A program made the translations under genes and the position numbers. A stretch of DNA of 64,000 nucleotides from positions 62,001 to 126,000 of the forward strand of contig JACCES010000013.1 of NCBI GenBank assembly GCA_013416455.1, written 5' to 3'. The notes beneath the pieces were generated by a model. The model had not been told where the DNA came from. It saw nothing but the letters and a program-made list of their open reading frames with translations, and ran no database searches. The stretch is from Alcaligenaceae bacterium. GTDB taxonomy: Bacteria; Pseudomonadota; Gammaproteobacteria; Burkholderiales; Burkholderiaceae_B. This document shows, piece by piece, positions 15,513-24,086 of the stretch; positions within the stretch are counted from its first letter, which is position 1; each line of letters starts with the position of its first letter.

Positions 15513-16543
15513 GATGGACTCCGGGATGGTTGGGGCTCGTCATTCAGATGACAGGCGCTCAGGTGGTCGGGGGCGATGCGCTTGAGTGCCGGGACCTCGC
15601 GCGCGCAGCGCGGCATTGCGTGCGGGCAGCGGGGGTGGAAATGACAGCCGGCGGGCGGCTGCATGGGACTGGGGATCTCGCCCTTGATCGAGGCGAAGCT
15701 GACCTTGCGCTGCGTGACGCGCGGCACGTGGGTCAGCAGGGCCTGGGTGTAGGGGTGGTTGGGGCGGGCGAAGAGTTCCCGCACGGTCGCGGATTCCACC
15801 ACCCGGCCCAGGTACATCACCACCACGCGGTCGCAGATGTGCTCGATGACGCCCAGGTCGTGGCTGATGAACAGATAGGACAGGCCGAGCTCTTCGCGAA
15901 GATCCATGAACAGATTGAGGATCTGCGCCTGGATCGACACGTCCAGCGCGGCGACCGCCTCGTCGCACACCAGCATCCGCGGCTTCACGGCCAGCGCGCG
16001 CGCAATGCCGATGCGCTGGCGCTGGCCGCCGCTGAACTGATGGGGGTAGCGGTGCCGCATCGAAGGATCGAGGCCGACGCGCTCCAGCAGCGCGCACACG
16101 TAATCGTCCGCGGCGCCGGCGGTCGTCATGCCGTGCAGGGTGGCCGCCGCGCTGAGCGTCTTCGAGATGCGCAGGCGCGGGTTCAGGCTGGAAAACGGAT
16201 CCTGGAAGATCATCTGCATTGCCAGGCGGGCGTCGATGGCGTCCTGCCCGCGCAGAGCGGCGCGTGGCCTGCCCTGCACCAGCACTTCGCCGCTGGTCGG
16301 GGTGATCAGGCCGCAGGCCATGCGGCCCACCGTCGACTTTCCGCAGCCTGATTCCCCGACCAGCCCGACGACTTCGCCGGGGGCGACGCTCAGGTCGACC
16401 CCGTCGACGGCGTAGGTCATGCGCGGCGCGCGGCTCAGGCGCAGACCGCGCGCCATCGACTTGAGCGGCCCGGGCGGCGCTTCCCAGCCGAAGGTCTTGA
16501 CGAGCCGCCGCAATTCCAGGATGGGGGTGGGCGATGCGTTCAT
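15509..16543 (-). CDS. Opp/Dpp ABC transporter ATP-binding protein (OppF type)
   Basis: This 344-residue ATPase energises import. Walker A is G-E-S-G-C-G-K-S-T, the signature is F-S-G-G-Q-R-Q-R-I-G, and Walker B is M-L-V-C-D-E followed by A-V-A-A-L-D-V-S. The switch His is in L-F-I-S-H-D-L. The C-terminal oligopeptide-type extension contains C-H-F-H-P-R-C-P and a later C, the cysteine cluster common in OppD/OppF proteins. The start at 16543 (MNASPTPILELRRLVK) overlaps the stop of the partner ATPase by 4 nt (ATGA). The reading frame is open upstream, but that part overlaps the partner gene. Best assigned to the OppF/DppF position. Confidence 0.95.
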   Translation of the reverse strand: MNASPTPILELRRLVKTFGWEAPPGPLKSMARGLRLSRAPRMTYAVDGVDLSVAPGEVVGLVGESGCGKSTVGRMACGLITPTSGEVLVQGRPRAALRGQDAIDARLAMQMIFQDPFSSLNPRLRISKTLSAAATLHGMTTAGAADDYVCALLERVGLDPSMRHRYPHQFSGGQRQRIGIARALAVKPRMLVCDEAVAALDVSIQAQILNLFMDLREELGLSYLFISHDLGVIEHICDRVVVMYLGRVVESATVRELFARPNHPYTQALLTHVPRVTQRKVSFASIKGEIPSPMQPPAGCHFHPRCPHAMPRCAREVPALKRIAPDHLSACHLNDEPQPSRSPS

Positions 16544-17553
16544 GCCTGCGCCTCCGCCTCGGCCCGCTCGGGCGGCCCCGGAAAGAAGCAGCGCACCGGA
16601 TGCGCCGTCCCGGCTTCCGTGCGCACCGGCAGGAGTTCGGGCGCTTCCTGGCACCTGGCCCGGGCGCGCGGGCAGCGGGGGGCGAAGGCACAGCCCGGGG
16701 GAAGATGGGCAAGGGCCGGGGTCGTGCCGGGAATCTGCCGCAGGCGCCGCCCCCGCTCGTTGGAGCTGGGGATGCTGCCGATCAGGCCCTGGGTATAGGG
16801 ATGCTGGGGATGATCCAGAATGTCGTCCACCGGCCCGATCTCGACGATGCGGCCGGCATACATGACCGCGACCGTGTCGGCCAGGCCCGCCACGACGGAC
16901 AGATCGTGGCTGATCCAGATCAGGCTGGTGCCGGTGCGCCGCGCCAGCTGCTGGATTTCCGACAGGATCTGCGCCTGTATCGTTACGTCCAGGGCCGTCG
17001 TGGGCTCGTCGGCGATGATCAGTTCCGGTTCGTGCAGCAGCGCGATGGCGATGGCAACGCGCTGGCGCATGCCGCCGGACATCTGGTGGGGATAGGACTT
17101 CAGGCGTTCTTCGGGGCTGGCAATGCCCATCAGCGCCAGCGTGTCGCGGGCGCGCTCGCGCGCCTGCCGGGTCGAGACCCGGCTGTGCGCCTTGACGGCT
17201 TCGATCATCTGGTCGTCGACCCGCAGCACGGGATTGAGCGTGGCCATCGGGTCCTGGAAGATCATGGCGATGCGGCTGCCGCGCAGCCGGCGCTGCGCCC
17301 CGGGCGGCAGTGCGAGCAGGTTTTCGCCGTGAAAGCGCACCTGGCCGCCGGCGACCCTGCCGGGCGGGTCGATCAGGCCCAGTATGGAAAAGCCCGTCAC
17401 GGATTTCCCCGAGCCCGATTCCCCCACGAGGCCCAGAATTTCCCCTTTCCGCACCTGGAAAGACACGTCGTTCACCACGGTCACGGTGCCGTTGCGCGTA
17501 TCGAAGGCGGTGGTGAGGTGTTCCACCGACAGAGTGGGCGCCGGATGATTCAT
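16540..17553 (-). CDS. Opp/Dpp ABC transporter ATP-binding protein (OppD type)
   Basis: This 337-residue ATPase is the partner of the neighbouring OppF-type subunit. Walker A is G-E-S-G-S-G-K-S-V-T-G, the signature is M-S-G-G-M-R-Q-R-V, Walker B is I-I-A-D-E-P-T-T-A-L-D, and the switch region is W-I-S-H-D-L-S-V-V. The C-terminal C-A-F-A-P-R-C-P cysteine motif is present. The start at 17553 (MNHPAPTLSVEHL) overlaps the permease stop by 4 nt, which fixes it; the frame stays open upstream into the permease gene, but that is a shadow. Two non-identical ATPase genes, as here, is the usual arrangement for Opp/Dpp importers. Confidence 0.95.
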   Translation of the reverse strand: MNHPAPTLSVEHLTTAFDTRNGTVTVVNDVSFQVRKGEILGLVGESGSGKSVTGFSILGLIDPPGRVAGGQVRFHGENLLALPPGAQRRLRGSRIAMIFQDPMATLNPVLRVDDQMIEAVKAHSRVSTRQARERARDTLALMGIASPEERLKSYPHQMSGGMRQRVAIAIALLHEPELIIADEPTTALDVTIQAQILSEIQQLARRTGTSLIWISHDLSVVAGLADTVAVMYAGRIVEIGPVDDILDHPQHPYTQGLIGSIPSSNERGRRLRQIPGTTPALAHLPPGCAFAPRCPRARARCQEAPELLPVRTEAGTAHPVRCFFPGPPERAEAEAQA

Positions 17554-18452
17554 TTCTGCAGCCTCGGGTTCAGGATGTCGCGCATCTGGTCGCCGACGAG
17601 ATTGATGGAGACGATGGTGAGCAGCAGCGCGAGGCCGGGGAACAGGGAAATCCAGTACTCGTTCGAAAGCAGGTATTGATATCCGTTGGAAATGAGCAGC
17701 CCCAGGGAAGGTTCGGTGATGGGCACGCCCAGGCCCAGGAAGGACAAGGTCGCTTCCAGGGTGATGGCCCGGCCGATCTGCAGGGTGGTCACGACCAGCA
17801 GCGGCGGCAGGCAGTTGGGCAGTATCTGGCCCAGCAGGATGCGCCATTGGGGAATGGCCTGGCCTCTTGCGGCATCCACGTATTCGCGCCGCGATTCGAC
17901 CAGCGCCTGCCCGCGCGCGGTGCGCGCGTAATAGGCCCATTCCAGGATGATCAGCGTGAGCATGACGTTGCCCACGCCCTTGCCCATGTAGGCCAGTATC
18001 ATCAGGGCCATGAGTATGGTCGGAAAGGACAGCAGCAGGTCCACCACCCGCATGATGAAGGCATCCACCCGGCCGCCGGCATAGGCCGAGAACAGGCCGA
18101 TGACGGAACCGAGGATGGCCGAAATGACCGCCGAGCCGATGCCCACGATCAGGCTGATCCGCAGCCCGTAGATGATGGCCGAATACAGATCGCGGCCCTG
18201 GCCGTCGGTGCCCAGCCAGTAGGTGTATCCGCCCATGGCGCTTTCCGAGCCCGGCGGCAGGCGGGAATCGAGAACGTCCAGCTGGGTGAGGTCGTAGGGG
18301 TTCTGGGGCGTCACCCACCCGGCCAGCACGGCCAGCAGACAGGTCAGCACGATGACGATCAGCCCCGCCGCCGCCATGCGCGACCGGAAAAAGTCGCTGG
18401 CGACGCGGTGCCAGACGGACCGCTCTTCGTAGGGAAGCCGGGCCTGCGTCAT
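17550..18452 (-). CDS. Opp/Dpp ABC transporter permease (OppC type)
   Basis: This 300-residue inner-membrane permease has about six TM helices, the first at about residues 27-49 followed by a periplasmic loop (V-T-P-Q-N-P-Y-D). The motif H/Y-W-L-G-T-D-G-Q-G-R-D is typical of OppC/DppC. The EAA coupling loop appears as Y-V-D-A-A-R-G-Q-A-I-P-Q-W-R-I-L-L-G-Q-I-L-P-N. It overlaps the OppB-type gene upstream and the OppD-type gene downstream by 4 nt each, so translation is probably coupled. Confidence 0.95.
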   Translation of the reverse strand: MTQARLPYEERSVWHRVASDFFRSRMAAAGLIVIVLTCLLAVLAGWVTPQNPYDLTQLDVLDSRLPPGSESAMGGYTYWLGTDGQGRDLYSAIIYGLRISLIVGIGSAVISAILGSVIGLFSAYAGGRVDAFIMRVVDLLLSFPTILMALMILAYMGKGVGNVMLTLIILEWAYYARTARGQALVESRREYVDAARGQAIPQWRILLGQILPNCLPPLLVVTTLQIGRAITLEATLSFLGLGVPITEPSLGLLISNGYQYLLSNEYWISLFPGLALLLTIVSINLVGDQMRDILNPRLQK

Positions 18453-19423
18453 GCGCTTGCCTCTACACGGACGCGAGGGTCGAGAAGTCTATACAAAATA
18501 TCTACAATCAGATTCAGTGTCACAAAGATGAACACGACCACCATGAGGTAGGCCACCACCACCGGGCGGTCCAGCGAGTTGATGCTGTCCAGGATCAGCT
18601 TGCCCGCGCCCGGCCAGGAAAAGATCGTCTCGGTCACCACCGCGTAGGCGATGGTCGAGCCCAGTTCCAGCCCCAGCACGGTCACCACCGGGATCATGGT
18701 GTTGCGCAATACGTGCTTCATCACGACACGCGCCGGCGACAGGCCCTTGGCCCGGGCGAAGCGCACGTGGTCCTGCAGCAGCACTTCGCGCACGCCGGCG
18801 CGGGTCAGCCGCATCACCAGGGAAATCTTGAACAGGGCCAGGGTGAGCGCCGGCAGTATCATGTGCTTCCAGCCATTGAGCGTCAGCCACGACCAGGCCA
18901 CCCCGAACAGTTCGCGGGTCTCGCCGCGCCCGCTGGCGGGCAGCCAGCCCAGTTGGACGCTGAACACCATCACGAACATCAGGCCCAGCCAGAACGCCGG
19001 CAGCGAGAACCCCAGGATGCTGCCGGCCATGAACAGCCGGGACAAGGGGTTGTCGGGCTTCAGGCCGGCGAAAAGCCCCAGCGGCAGCCCCACCAGCACG
19101 GCTATCAGCAAGGCGGCGACGGCCAGTTCCAACGTGGCGGGCAGGCGCTGGAAGATCAGCTGGACCGCGTCCACGTTATAGACGAAGCTCTTGCCCAGAT
19201 TGCCGGTGACGGCGCCGTGCAGGAAGGACAGGTATTGCTGGAATATGGGTTTGTCCAGGCCCAGTCGGGCGATGGCCTCCAGGCGCTCCTGCTGGTTCAT
19301 GTCCTCGCCGATGAGGATGTCGACGGGGTTGCCGATGGCGTGCATGCCGAAGAACACGATCAGCGACATGACGAAAAGCACCAGCAGGGCCTGGCCCAGC
19401 CGCTGCGTCAGCCAGGCAAGCAT
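18449..19423 (-). CDS. Opp/Dpp ABC transporter permease (OppB type)
   Basis: This 324-residue permease has a first TM at about residues 9-30 starting MLAWLTQRLGQALLVL, then the long periplasmic loop of OppB proteins, and five further TM helices. The EAA-type loop reads F-A-R-A-K-G-L-S-P-A-R-V-V-M-K-H-V-L-R-N. C-terminal V-D-I-L-Y-R-L-L-D-P-R-V-R is a family hallmark. The start is set at 19423 because the TM1 signature begins there; it overlaps the flavoprotein stop by 16 nt. Upstream in-frame ATGs would only add residues from the overlapping gene. Confidence 0.94.
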   Translation of the reverse strand: MLAWLTQRLGQALLVLFVMSLIVFFGMHAIGNPVDILIGEDMNQQERLEAIARLGLDKPIFQQYLSFLHGAVTGNLGKSFVYNVDAVQLIFQRLPATLELAVAALLIAVLVGLPLGLFAGLKPDNPLSRLFMAGSILGFSLPAFWLGLMFVMVFSVQLGWLPASGRGETRELFGVAWSWLTLNGWKHMILPALTLALFKISLVMRLTRAGVREVLLQDHVRFARAKGLSPARVVMKHVLRNTMIPVVTVLGLELGSTIAYAVVTETIFSWPGAGKLILDSINSLDRPVVVAYLMVVVFIFVTLNLIVDILYRLLDPRVRVEASA

Positions 19424-20883
19424 GCCGCGCCTCCCGTCAATGGCGTTTCCCGCCATTCGTCCCCATTGAGTTCGGGCTCTTCGAATGCCCTCAGGCGCTC
19501 GTAGTGATAGTCCGCATCCTCGTTCAGGAACAGCGCGCACAGATTGCGCGCCAGGCGCTCGGCCCCGTCGCTGATCTGCGGGATGTCGCCCGCCACCGTT
19601 CCGTGCGAGAGGGTAGACGGATAACAGAAGCAGTGGATGCGTTCCAGGCCGGGGCAGGGGGTGTCTTCGCGGGCCTGGAATTCAAAGGCCGGCCCCAGGT
19701 CGGGCGAGTCGCGCAGCTCGATGTCTTCTTCATCGGCTGGCGGGCGATAGCGTTCGCCCCAGCTGCGCACGGCATGCGCGAAGGCGGAGAACTCCGGCCG
19801 CAGCGACAGGTCGATGCGGAATCCCGTGCTGAAGATCACATAATCGGTGTCGATCGGCGCCTGGTTGGTTTCCAGGCGCAGCGAGCCGTCGGCGTTCACC
19901 GACGTGGCCTCCACCCAGGTGCTGGTGTGAAAGAAGGCGTTGGGATGGCGCGACACTCTGAGGGTGCTGCCCTGCGGCGGCGGCACTTGCTGGGCATTGA
20001 TGTAGTGCCGGATGCGCCATTTCCAGTCGTCCGGCAGCCGCCAGTAGCCATGCGTCATGCCCGCGCTTCCCGAACCCTTGCCCTTGTTGATGCGGGGTAT
20101 GGCCGGACGGCGGGCAAAGATATTGACGCGGGCGGCCCCGTTTTCCAGGGCCGTCGCCGCGCTGTCCATGGCCGAGGCGCCCACGCCGATCACGACCACG
20201 CGCTTTCCCTGGAAGACGGCATCATCCCAATGATCGGCGGAGTGCATCCAGCGATCTGTCGGCAGGCCGGCCGCCCATTCCGGGACCCAGGGCCCGCCCA
20301 GGCCGTCGCGGCCGGTGGCCAGCACCACCCGGCGCGCCAGCAGGATCTGCCGCGCCTGGCTGGCAAGATCGCGGACCTGCAGCCGCACATGGCCCTCGCC
20401 GGTCGGTTCCACGCGCTCCACGCGCTGAAGGTTGCGGACCTGCGCCCCGGTCACCTTGCCGTACCACAGCAGGTATTCGAACCATTGCAGACGGGGAATC
20501 TTGTCCAGCGCTTCCCATGCTTCTTCGCCGAACTGAGCCGTGAACCAGGCACGGAAGGTCAGGCTGGGAAGGCCCAGGGCCGGACCGGTCAGTTCCTTCG
20601 GGGAGCGCAGGGTTTCCATGCGCGCCGTCGTGGCCCACGGCCCTTCACGGCCGGCCGCCGCCTGATCCAGTATGAGGCTGGGAATGCCCTGATGGCGCAG
20701 GGCCGCGGCGGCGCACAGCCCGGCCATGCCGCCGCCCACGATGACGACCGGCGGCAGGGGCCGGCCCTGGCGTTCGACCTCGGGCATCCAGGCTTTGGAT
20801 GGCAGGTTCAGCAGGCTCAGCTCCTGTTGCAGACGTTGTTCCAGGCGTTCGAGCCCCTGGCTGGAAAGGTCGAATGAAGTCAT
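19408..20883 (-). CDS. FMO-like NAD(P)/FAD-dependent oxidoreductase
   Basis: This encodes 491 residues. After a ~40-residue N-terminal helix comes the FAD-binding G-G-G-M-A-G-L. A second Rossmann motif, V-I-G-V-G-A-S-A-M-D, is for NAD(P)H. L-A-T-G (about residue 205) and S-T-G-F-R are typical of flavin monooxygenase/CzcO-like proteins. A likely role is oxygenation or oxidation of the compound imported by the downstream Opp system, with the AhpD-like protein dealing with peroxide. It is the first gene of the operon; its stop overlaps the OppB gene. The start at 20883 is used. The frame is open to 21126, but that extension is low-complexity Arg/Pro-rich and probably not translated. Confidence 0.87.
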   Translation of the reverse strand: MTSFDLSSQGLERLEQRLQQELSLLNLPSKAWMPEVERQGRPLPPVVIVGGGMAGLCAAAALRHQGIPSLILDQAAAGREGPWATTARMETLRSPKELTGPALGLPSLTFRAWFTAQFGEEAWEALDKIPRLQWFEYLLWYGKVTGAQVRNLQRVERVEPTGEGHVRLQVRDLASQARQILLARRVVLATGRDGLGGPWVPEWAAGLPTDRWMHSADHWDDAVFQGKRVVVIGVGASAMDSAATALENGAARVNIFARRPAIPRINKGKGSGSAGMTHGYWRLPDDWKWRIRHYINAQQVPPPQGSTLRVSRHPNAFFHTSTWVEATSVNADGSLRLETNQAPIDTDYVIFSTGFRIDLSLRPEFSAFAHAVRSWGERYRPPADEEDIELRDSPDLGPAFEFQAREDTPCPGLERIHCFCYPSTLSHGTVAGDIPQISDGAERLARNLCALFLNEDADYHYERLRAFEEPELNGDEWRETPLTGGAACLPG

Positions 20884-21325
20884 GGCGGTCGGTACGGTTT
20901 TCGGAAGCACGCATTGTGGCCAAAGCGTGGAATTGGATTCGGTTGTCAGGATGCGGAAGCGGGTGGCGGCCATCGCCGGCCGCCGGGGCTCGATGCGCTG
21001 CGCCCGGGTGGCGGAAGAGGCGCCGCGGGGCTGTGGGCGAGTTTGCCGCGACAGGCCGGCGGCGGATGGCGGGCGGGGGCCGGCGCAAGCGGATGAGCTT
21101 GGATTCCCATCGCGGAGAATTGCCATGCCGGCCTGCTCGATGGAAGCGGGCGCGGCAGAGAGGCCGGGAAAAGCATTAATATGGCTCAGGGGAAAAATAC
21201 GATCTTCGCCCGTCCCGCTTTATAGTTCAAATACCAATGCGCCATGATTTAACTACTTTTTGTTATAAGAAAGGCGGTTTTTATCCATTTTCCGGGAGGG
21301 GAAGCTCCCACAGGCTGATACGATT
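20884..21325. other. Divergent promoter region between flavoprotein operon and dehydrogenase gene
   Basis: This 442-nt gap separates divergently transcribed genes. Positions 20930-21150 are very GC-rich with no supported gene. Positions 21170-21290 are AT-rich (for example TTTATAGTTCAAATACC and TTAACTACTTTTTGTTATAAG) and probably hold one or both promoters. GGGAGGGGAAGCTCCC at 21294-21309 forms a short hairpin that includes the GGAGGGG ahead of the dehydrogenase start. I see no clear operator. Confidence 0.5.
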
Positions 21326-22321
21326 ATGAAACCTTTGGTTGTGTCTACGGATTCGATCCACCCCGATGCGGTGGCCCGGATTCAGAGCGTCGCCGACTTC
21401 ACGGTGGCTTCCGTGTCCGATGGCCTGAGCGATGCTCACCTCCGTTCCGATGTCATCGTCGTCCGCAATCCGTTGCCGGCGCGGCTGTTCGACGCCGCAA
21501 CCCGCCTCAAGGCGGTCATCCGCCATGGCGCGGGCCTGGACATGATTCCCATGGACGCGGCTTCCGGGGCCGGGGTGGTGGTGGCCAACGTGCCCGCCGT
21601 CAATGCAAACGCGGTTGCGGAATATGCGGTGGGCCAGGTCGTCAATCTGTCGCGGCGGCTTTCCCTGATGGATGCCACGCTCAGGCGCGGGTCGTGGGGG
21701 CCGGCGCGTGCAATGGCGGACCGCGGGAATGAGCTGCGCGGCAAGACGGTTGCGATCGTCGGGGTCGGCGCCATAGGCCGCAGGGTGGCATCGATCTGCG
21801 CGCAGGGCTTTCAGATGCGCATTCTGGGCGTGCATCATTCGGCCCGCCAGGATCCGGCGGGGCAGATCGATTACGTGCCGCTGCGCCAGGCGCTGGAACA
21901 GGCCGACTTTCTGGTGCTTTCATGCCCGCTCACCCCTGACACCGAAAAACTGATAGGCGCGGCCGAGCTCGCGCTCATGAAGCCTTCCGCTTTCCTGATC
22001 AATGTCGCACGCGGCAAGGTCGTCGACAATGACGCGCTCGTGGATGCCCTGGCCCGGCATCGCATCGCCGGCGCGGCCCTCGATGTCTTCGACCCGTCTC
22101 CGCTGCCGCCGGGCAACCGTTACGCGGATCTGGAAAACACCTGCATCACGCCGCACGTCGCAGGCATGACGCAAGAAAGCATGCGAGCCCTCAGCATGAG
22201 TGTCGCGTCCCAGATACAGGACATCCTCTCGGGCGGGTATCCCGAACACTGGGTCAATACGTCGGCCCGCGACGCCATCGAGGCCCGCTGGCCGTCACAT
22301 TACGGGCGGCACGGGCAGTAA
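21326..22321 (+). CDS. D-isomer-specific 2-hydroxyacid dehydrogenase homologue
   Basis: This 331-residue protein has the family's two-domain fold. The NAD-binding motif is G-V-G-A-I-G-R-R. The catalytic Arg lies in N-V-A-R-G-K-V-V-D, and the catalytic His in I-T-P-H-V-A-G-M-T. The Glu that normally pairs with that His lies in D-V-F-x-x-E-P; here the sequence is D-V-F-D-P-S-P, so Ser replaces Glu (codon TCT at about 22097). Activity as a 2-ketoacid reductase may therefore be altered. GGAGGGG lies 15-25 nt before the ATG. It is divergent from the flavoprotein operon and upstream of the copper set by 130 nt. A role with either neighbour is not evident. Confidence 0.9.
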   Translation: MKPLVVSTDSIHPDAVARIQSVADFTVASVSDGLSDAHLRSDVIVVRNPLPARLFDAATRLKAVIRHGAGLDMIPMDAASGAGVVVANVPAVNANAVAEYAVGQVVNLSRRLSLMDATLRRGSWGPARAMADRGNELRGKTVAIVGVGAIGRRVASICAQGFQMRILGVHHSARQDPAGQIDYVPLRQALEQADFLVLSCPLTPDTEKLIGAAELALMKPSAFLINVARGKVVDNDALVDALARHRIAGAALDVFDPSPLPPGNRYADLENTCITPHVAGMTQESMRALSMSVASQIQDILSGGYPEHWVNTSARDAIEARWPSHYGRHGQ

Positions 22322-22453
22322 CATCCGGACCGGCCATTCCATGGCGGGGCGCATAGGCGCGGGCGCTCGGGGGCGCCGGCGCGGCGCGTGCCGGCGGTCC
22401 GCATTCCGCCATGGGTGCTTGCGCCCGAACGCAACTGCCTTACAATCGGCTTC

Positions 22454-22882
22454 ATGTTGACCTGCGGAAAATCCCTCCGGCGCAAACGTATGTCGGTCTG
22501 GCAAGCGCTCTTTTGCCTGACTGTGCTGTCGTTTCTGTGCCGGGCCATGATTCCCGTCGGCTACATGCCTGATCTGTCCGGCAAGCGCGACAGCACGTTT
22601 TCCATCACCTTGTGCGTGGGCGGCAGCCTGGCCGTCATGCAGATGGGCCTTTCCGATGACACCGGAAAGGCCTCGGGCGACACGGGCTTCAACGGCCAGG
22701 ATTGCCCGTTCGGCATTACCGCGGCCCAGAAGCTCATGCCGGGCCAGAACGCCCTGGCTCTGGCGGGCACGGCGGTCGCCTTCCATCCGGCGGTGCCGTC
22801 GATCCGCAACCAGGCCCTGCCGCCGATGCCCGCCCTGGGGCCGCCCCTGGGGCCCCGCGCTCCCCCCACGAACCTCGGCTGA
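22454..22882 (+). CDS. DUF2946 family protein
   Basis: This encodes 142 residues, or 130 from the internal ATG at 22490. It has one N-terminal hydrophobic segment (W-Q-A-L-F-C-L-T-V-L-S-F-L-C) followed by R-A-M-I-P-V-G-Y-M-P, the recognisable DUF2946 start. A Cys in I-T-L-C-V-G-G and another in D-C-P-F follow, and the end is rich in Ala/Pro with G-P-P-L-G-P-R-A-P-P, also typical. DUF2946 proteins sit almost always next to copper or other metal uptake and chaperone genes; their role is not established. Here it is followed by YcnI and two PCu(A)C proteins, so it is probably the first gene of that operon. Confidence 0.82.
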   Translation: MLTCGKSLRRKRMSVWQALFCLTVLSFLCRAMIPVGYMPDLSGKRDSTFSITLCVGGSLAVMQMGLSDDTGKASGDTGFNGQDCPFGITAAQKLMPGQNALALAGTAVAFHPAVPSIRNQALPPMPALGPPLGPRAPPTNLG

Positions 22883-22940
22883 TTTTTCGCTGGCGGTCTT
22901 TGCCGACCGCATTCCCGAAGATATTCTCCGAGGTTTTTTC

Positions 22941-23501
22941 ATGTCCACAGTTCGTATCGGCGCCGGCCTGGCTCTCGCTCTGGCGGCCACATTCGGCGCG
23001 CCCCAGGCGCTGGCCCACATCACGCTCGAAACCAGGCAGGCTCCCCTGGAGAGCCGTTACAAGGCGGTGCTGCGCGTCCCGCATGGCTGCCAGGGCTCCC
23101 CGACCATGGCGTTGCATGTGCGGATCCCCGAAGGGGCGGTAGCGGCCAAGCCCCAGCCCAAGGCCGGCTGGCAACTGGAAACCATCGAAGGTGATTACGC
23201 CCGGTCCCACACGATGTACGGCGCGCAGATGGCTTCCGGCGTGAAGGAAATCGCCTGGACGGGGGGCTCCCTGCCCGACGCTCATTACGATGAATTCGTG
23301 TTCGTCGTCTACCTGAGCGCCGCGCTCGCGCCCGGCGGCATGCTGCACTTTCCCGTCGTGCAGGAGTGCAAGGATGGCGTCGAACGCTGGACGGGCGTAC
23401 CTTCCGAAGGCCACAGCCATGGCCATGGCCATGGCCATGACCATTCCCACTCGCATTCCGAGTCGCCGGCGCCGGGGCTGAAGCTGCTGCCACGGCAGTG
23501 A
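22941..23501 (+). CDS. YcnI-like (DUF1775) periplasmic copper-binding protein
   Basis: This 186-residue secreted protein has a signal peptide ending A-Q-A-L-A, which leaves His26 as the mature N-terminus (H-I-T-L-E). In characterised YcnI, the N-terminal His with a conserved Glu and a nearby Trp binds Cu(II). The DUF1775 beta-sandwich follows (V-P-H-G-C-Q-G-S-P-T, G-W-Q-L-E, F-P-V-V-Q-E-C). Cys residues in P-H-G-C and Q-E-C are conserved. The C-terminus carries an added His tract (H-S-H-G-H-G-H-G-H-D-H-S-H-S-H-S). Bacillus YcnI has a membrane anchor, whereas this form is soluble. CGAGG precedes the start. It probably hands copper to or from the adjacent PCu(A)C proteins. Confidence 0.92.
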   Translation: MSTVRIGAGLALALAATFGAPQALAHITLETRQAPLESRYKAVLRVPHGCQGSPTMALHVRIPEGAVAAKPQPKAGWQLETIEGDYARSHTMYGAQMASGVKEIAWTGGSLPDAHYDEFVFVVYLSAALAPGGMLHFPVVQECKDGVERWTGVPSEGHSHGHGHGHDHSHSHSESPAPGLKLLPRQ

Positions 23502-23567
23502 TGCCGTGGGGGGCGGTTTGTATCTATAAAGTATCTGTAATCGATGATTCACTTGAAGGAGATTGAC

Positions 23568-24077
23568 ATGTCAACACTGTTCAAATGGGTGGGTTGCACG
23601 GCATCCGCCCTGTTCATTGCGACGGCGGCCCAGGCTCAGGTCGCGGTCGACGCCCCCTGGGTCCGGGCGACCGTCCCGCAGCAGAGCGGCACCGGCGCCT
23701 TCATGCGCCTGACGTCCGAAACCGACACCTCGCTGGTGCGGGCGGATTCACCGGTGGCAAAGCACGTCGAAGTGCATGAAATGGTGATGGAGAACAACGT
23801 CATGAAGATGCGCGAGATTCCCGCCATTCCGCTGCCGGCCGGCCAGGCCGTCGAACTCAAGCCGGGCGGCTACCACATCATGCTGCTCGATCTGCATGGC
23901 CAGGTGAAGGAAGGCGAGAATGTGCCGCTGACCCTGACCTTCGAGGACGCCGGCGGCAAGCGCAGCACGATGGATATCCAGGCGCCGGTGCGCCCGCTGG
24001 CCAGCGATGCGAGCGGCAATGCGCATGGCCACGGCCATGGCCATAATGCCGGCGGCCATGGCGGCCACAAACACTGA
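23568..24077 (+). CDS. PCu(A)C periplasmic copper chaperone 1
   Basis: This encodes 169 residues with a signal peptide to about residue 23 (A-A-Q-A-Q). The canonical Cu(I)-binding pattern H-X10-M-X21-H-X-M is exact: H70, M81, H103, M105. PCu(A)C proteins deliver copper to the CuA site of cytochrome oxidase, or act as general periplasmic copper carriers. The C-terminal ~20 residues are His/Gly-rich (H-G-H-G-H-G-H-N-A-G-G-H-G-G-H-K-H), adding a possible second, low-affinity site. AAGGAG lies 7 nt before the ATG, and there is an AT-rich 60-nt gap after ycnI. The next gene starts 10 nt after the stop. Confidence 0.94.
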   Translation: MSTLFKWVGCTASALFIATAAQAQVAVDAPWVRATVPQQSGTGAFMRLTSETDTSLVRADSPVAKHVEVHEMVMENNVMKMREIPAIPLPAGQAVELKPGGYHIMLLDLHGQVKEGENVPLTLTFEDAGGKRSTMDIQAPVRPLASDASGNAHGHGHGHNAGGHGGHKH

Positions 24078-24086
24078 GGAGACGGA

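Noticed and set aside
20884-21126. N-terminal extension of the FMO-like flavoprotein
   Set aside because: An Arg/Pro/Ala-rich stretch unlike any flavoprotein N-terminus. The ATG at 20883 leaves a complete protein.
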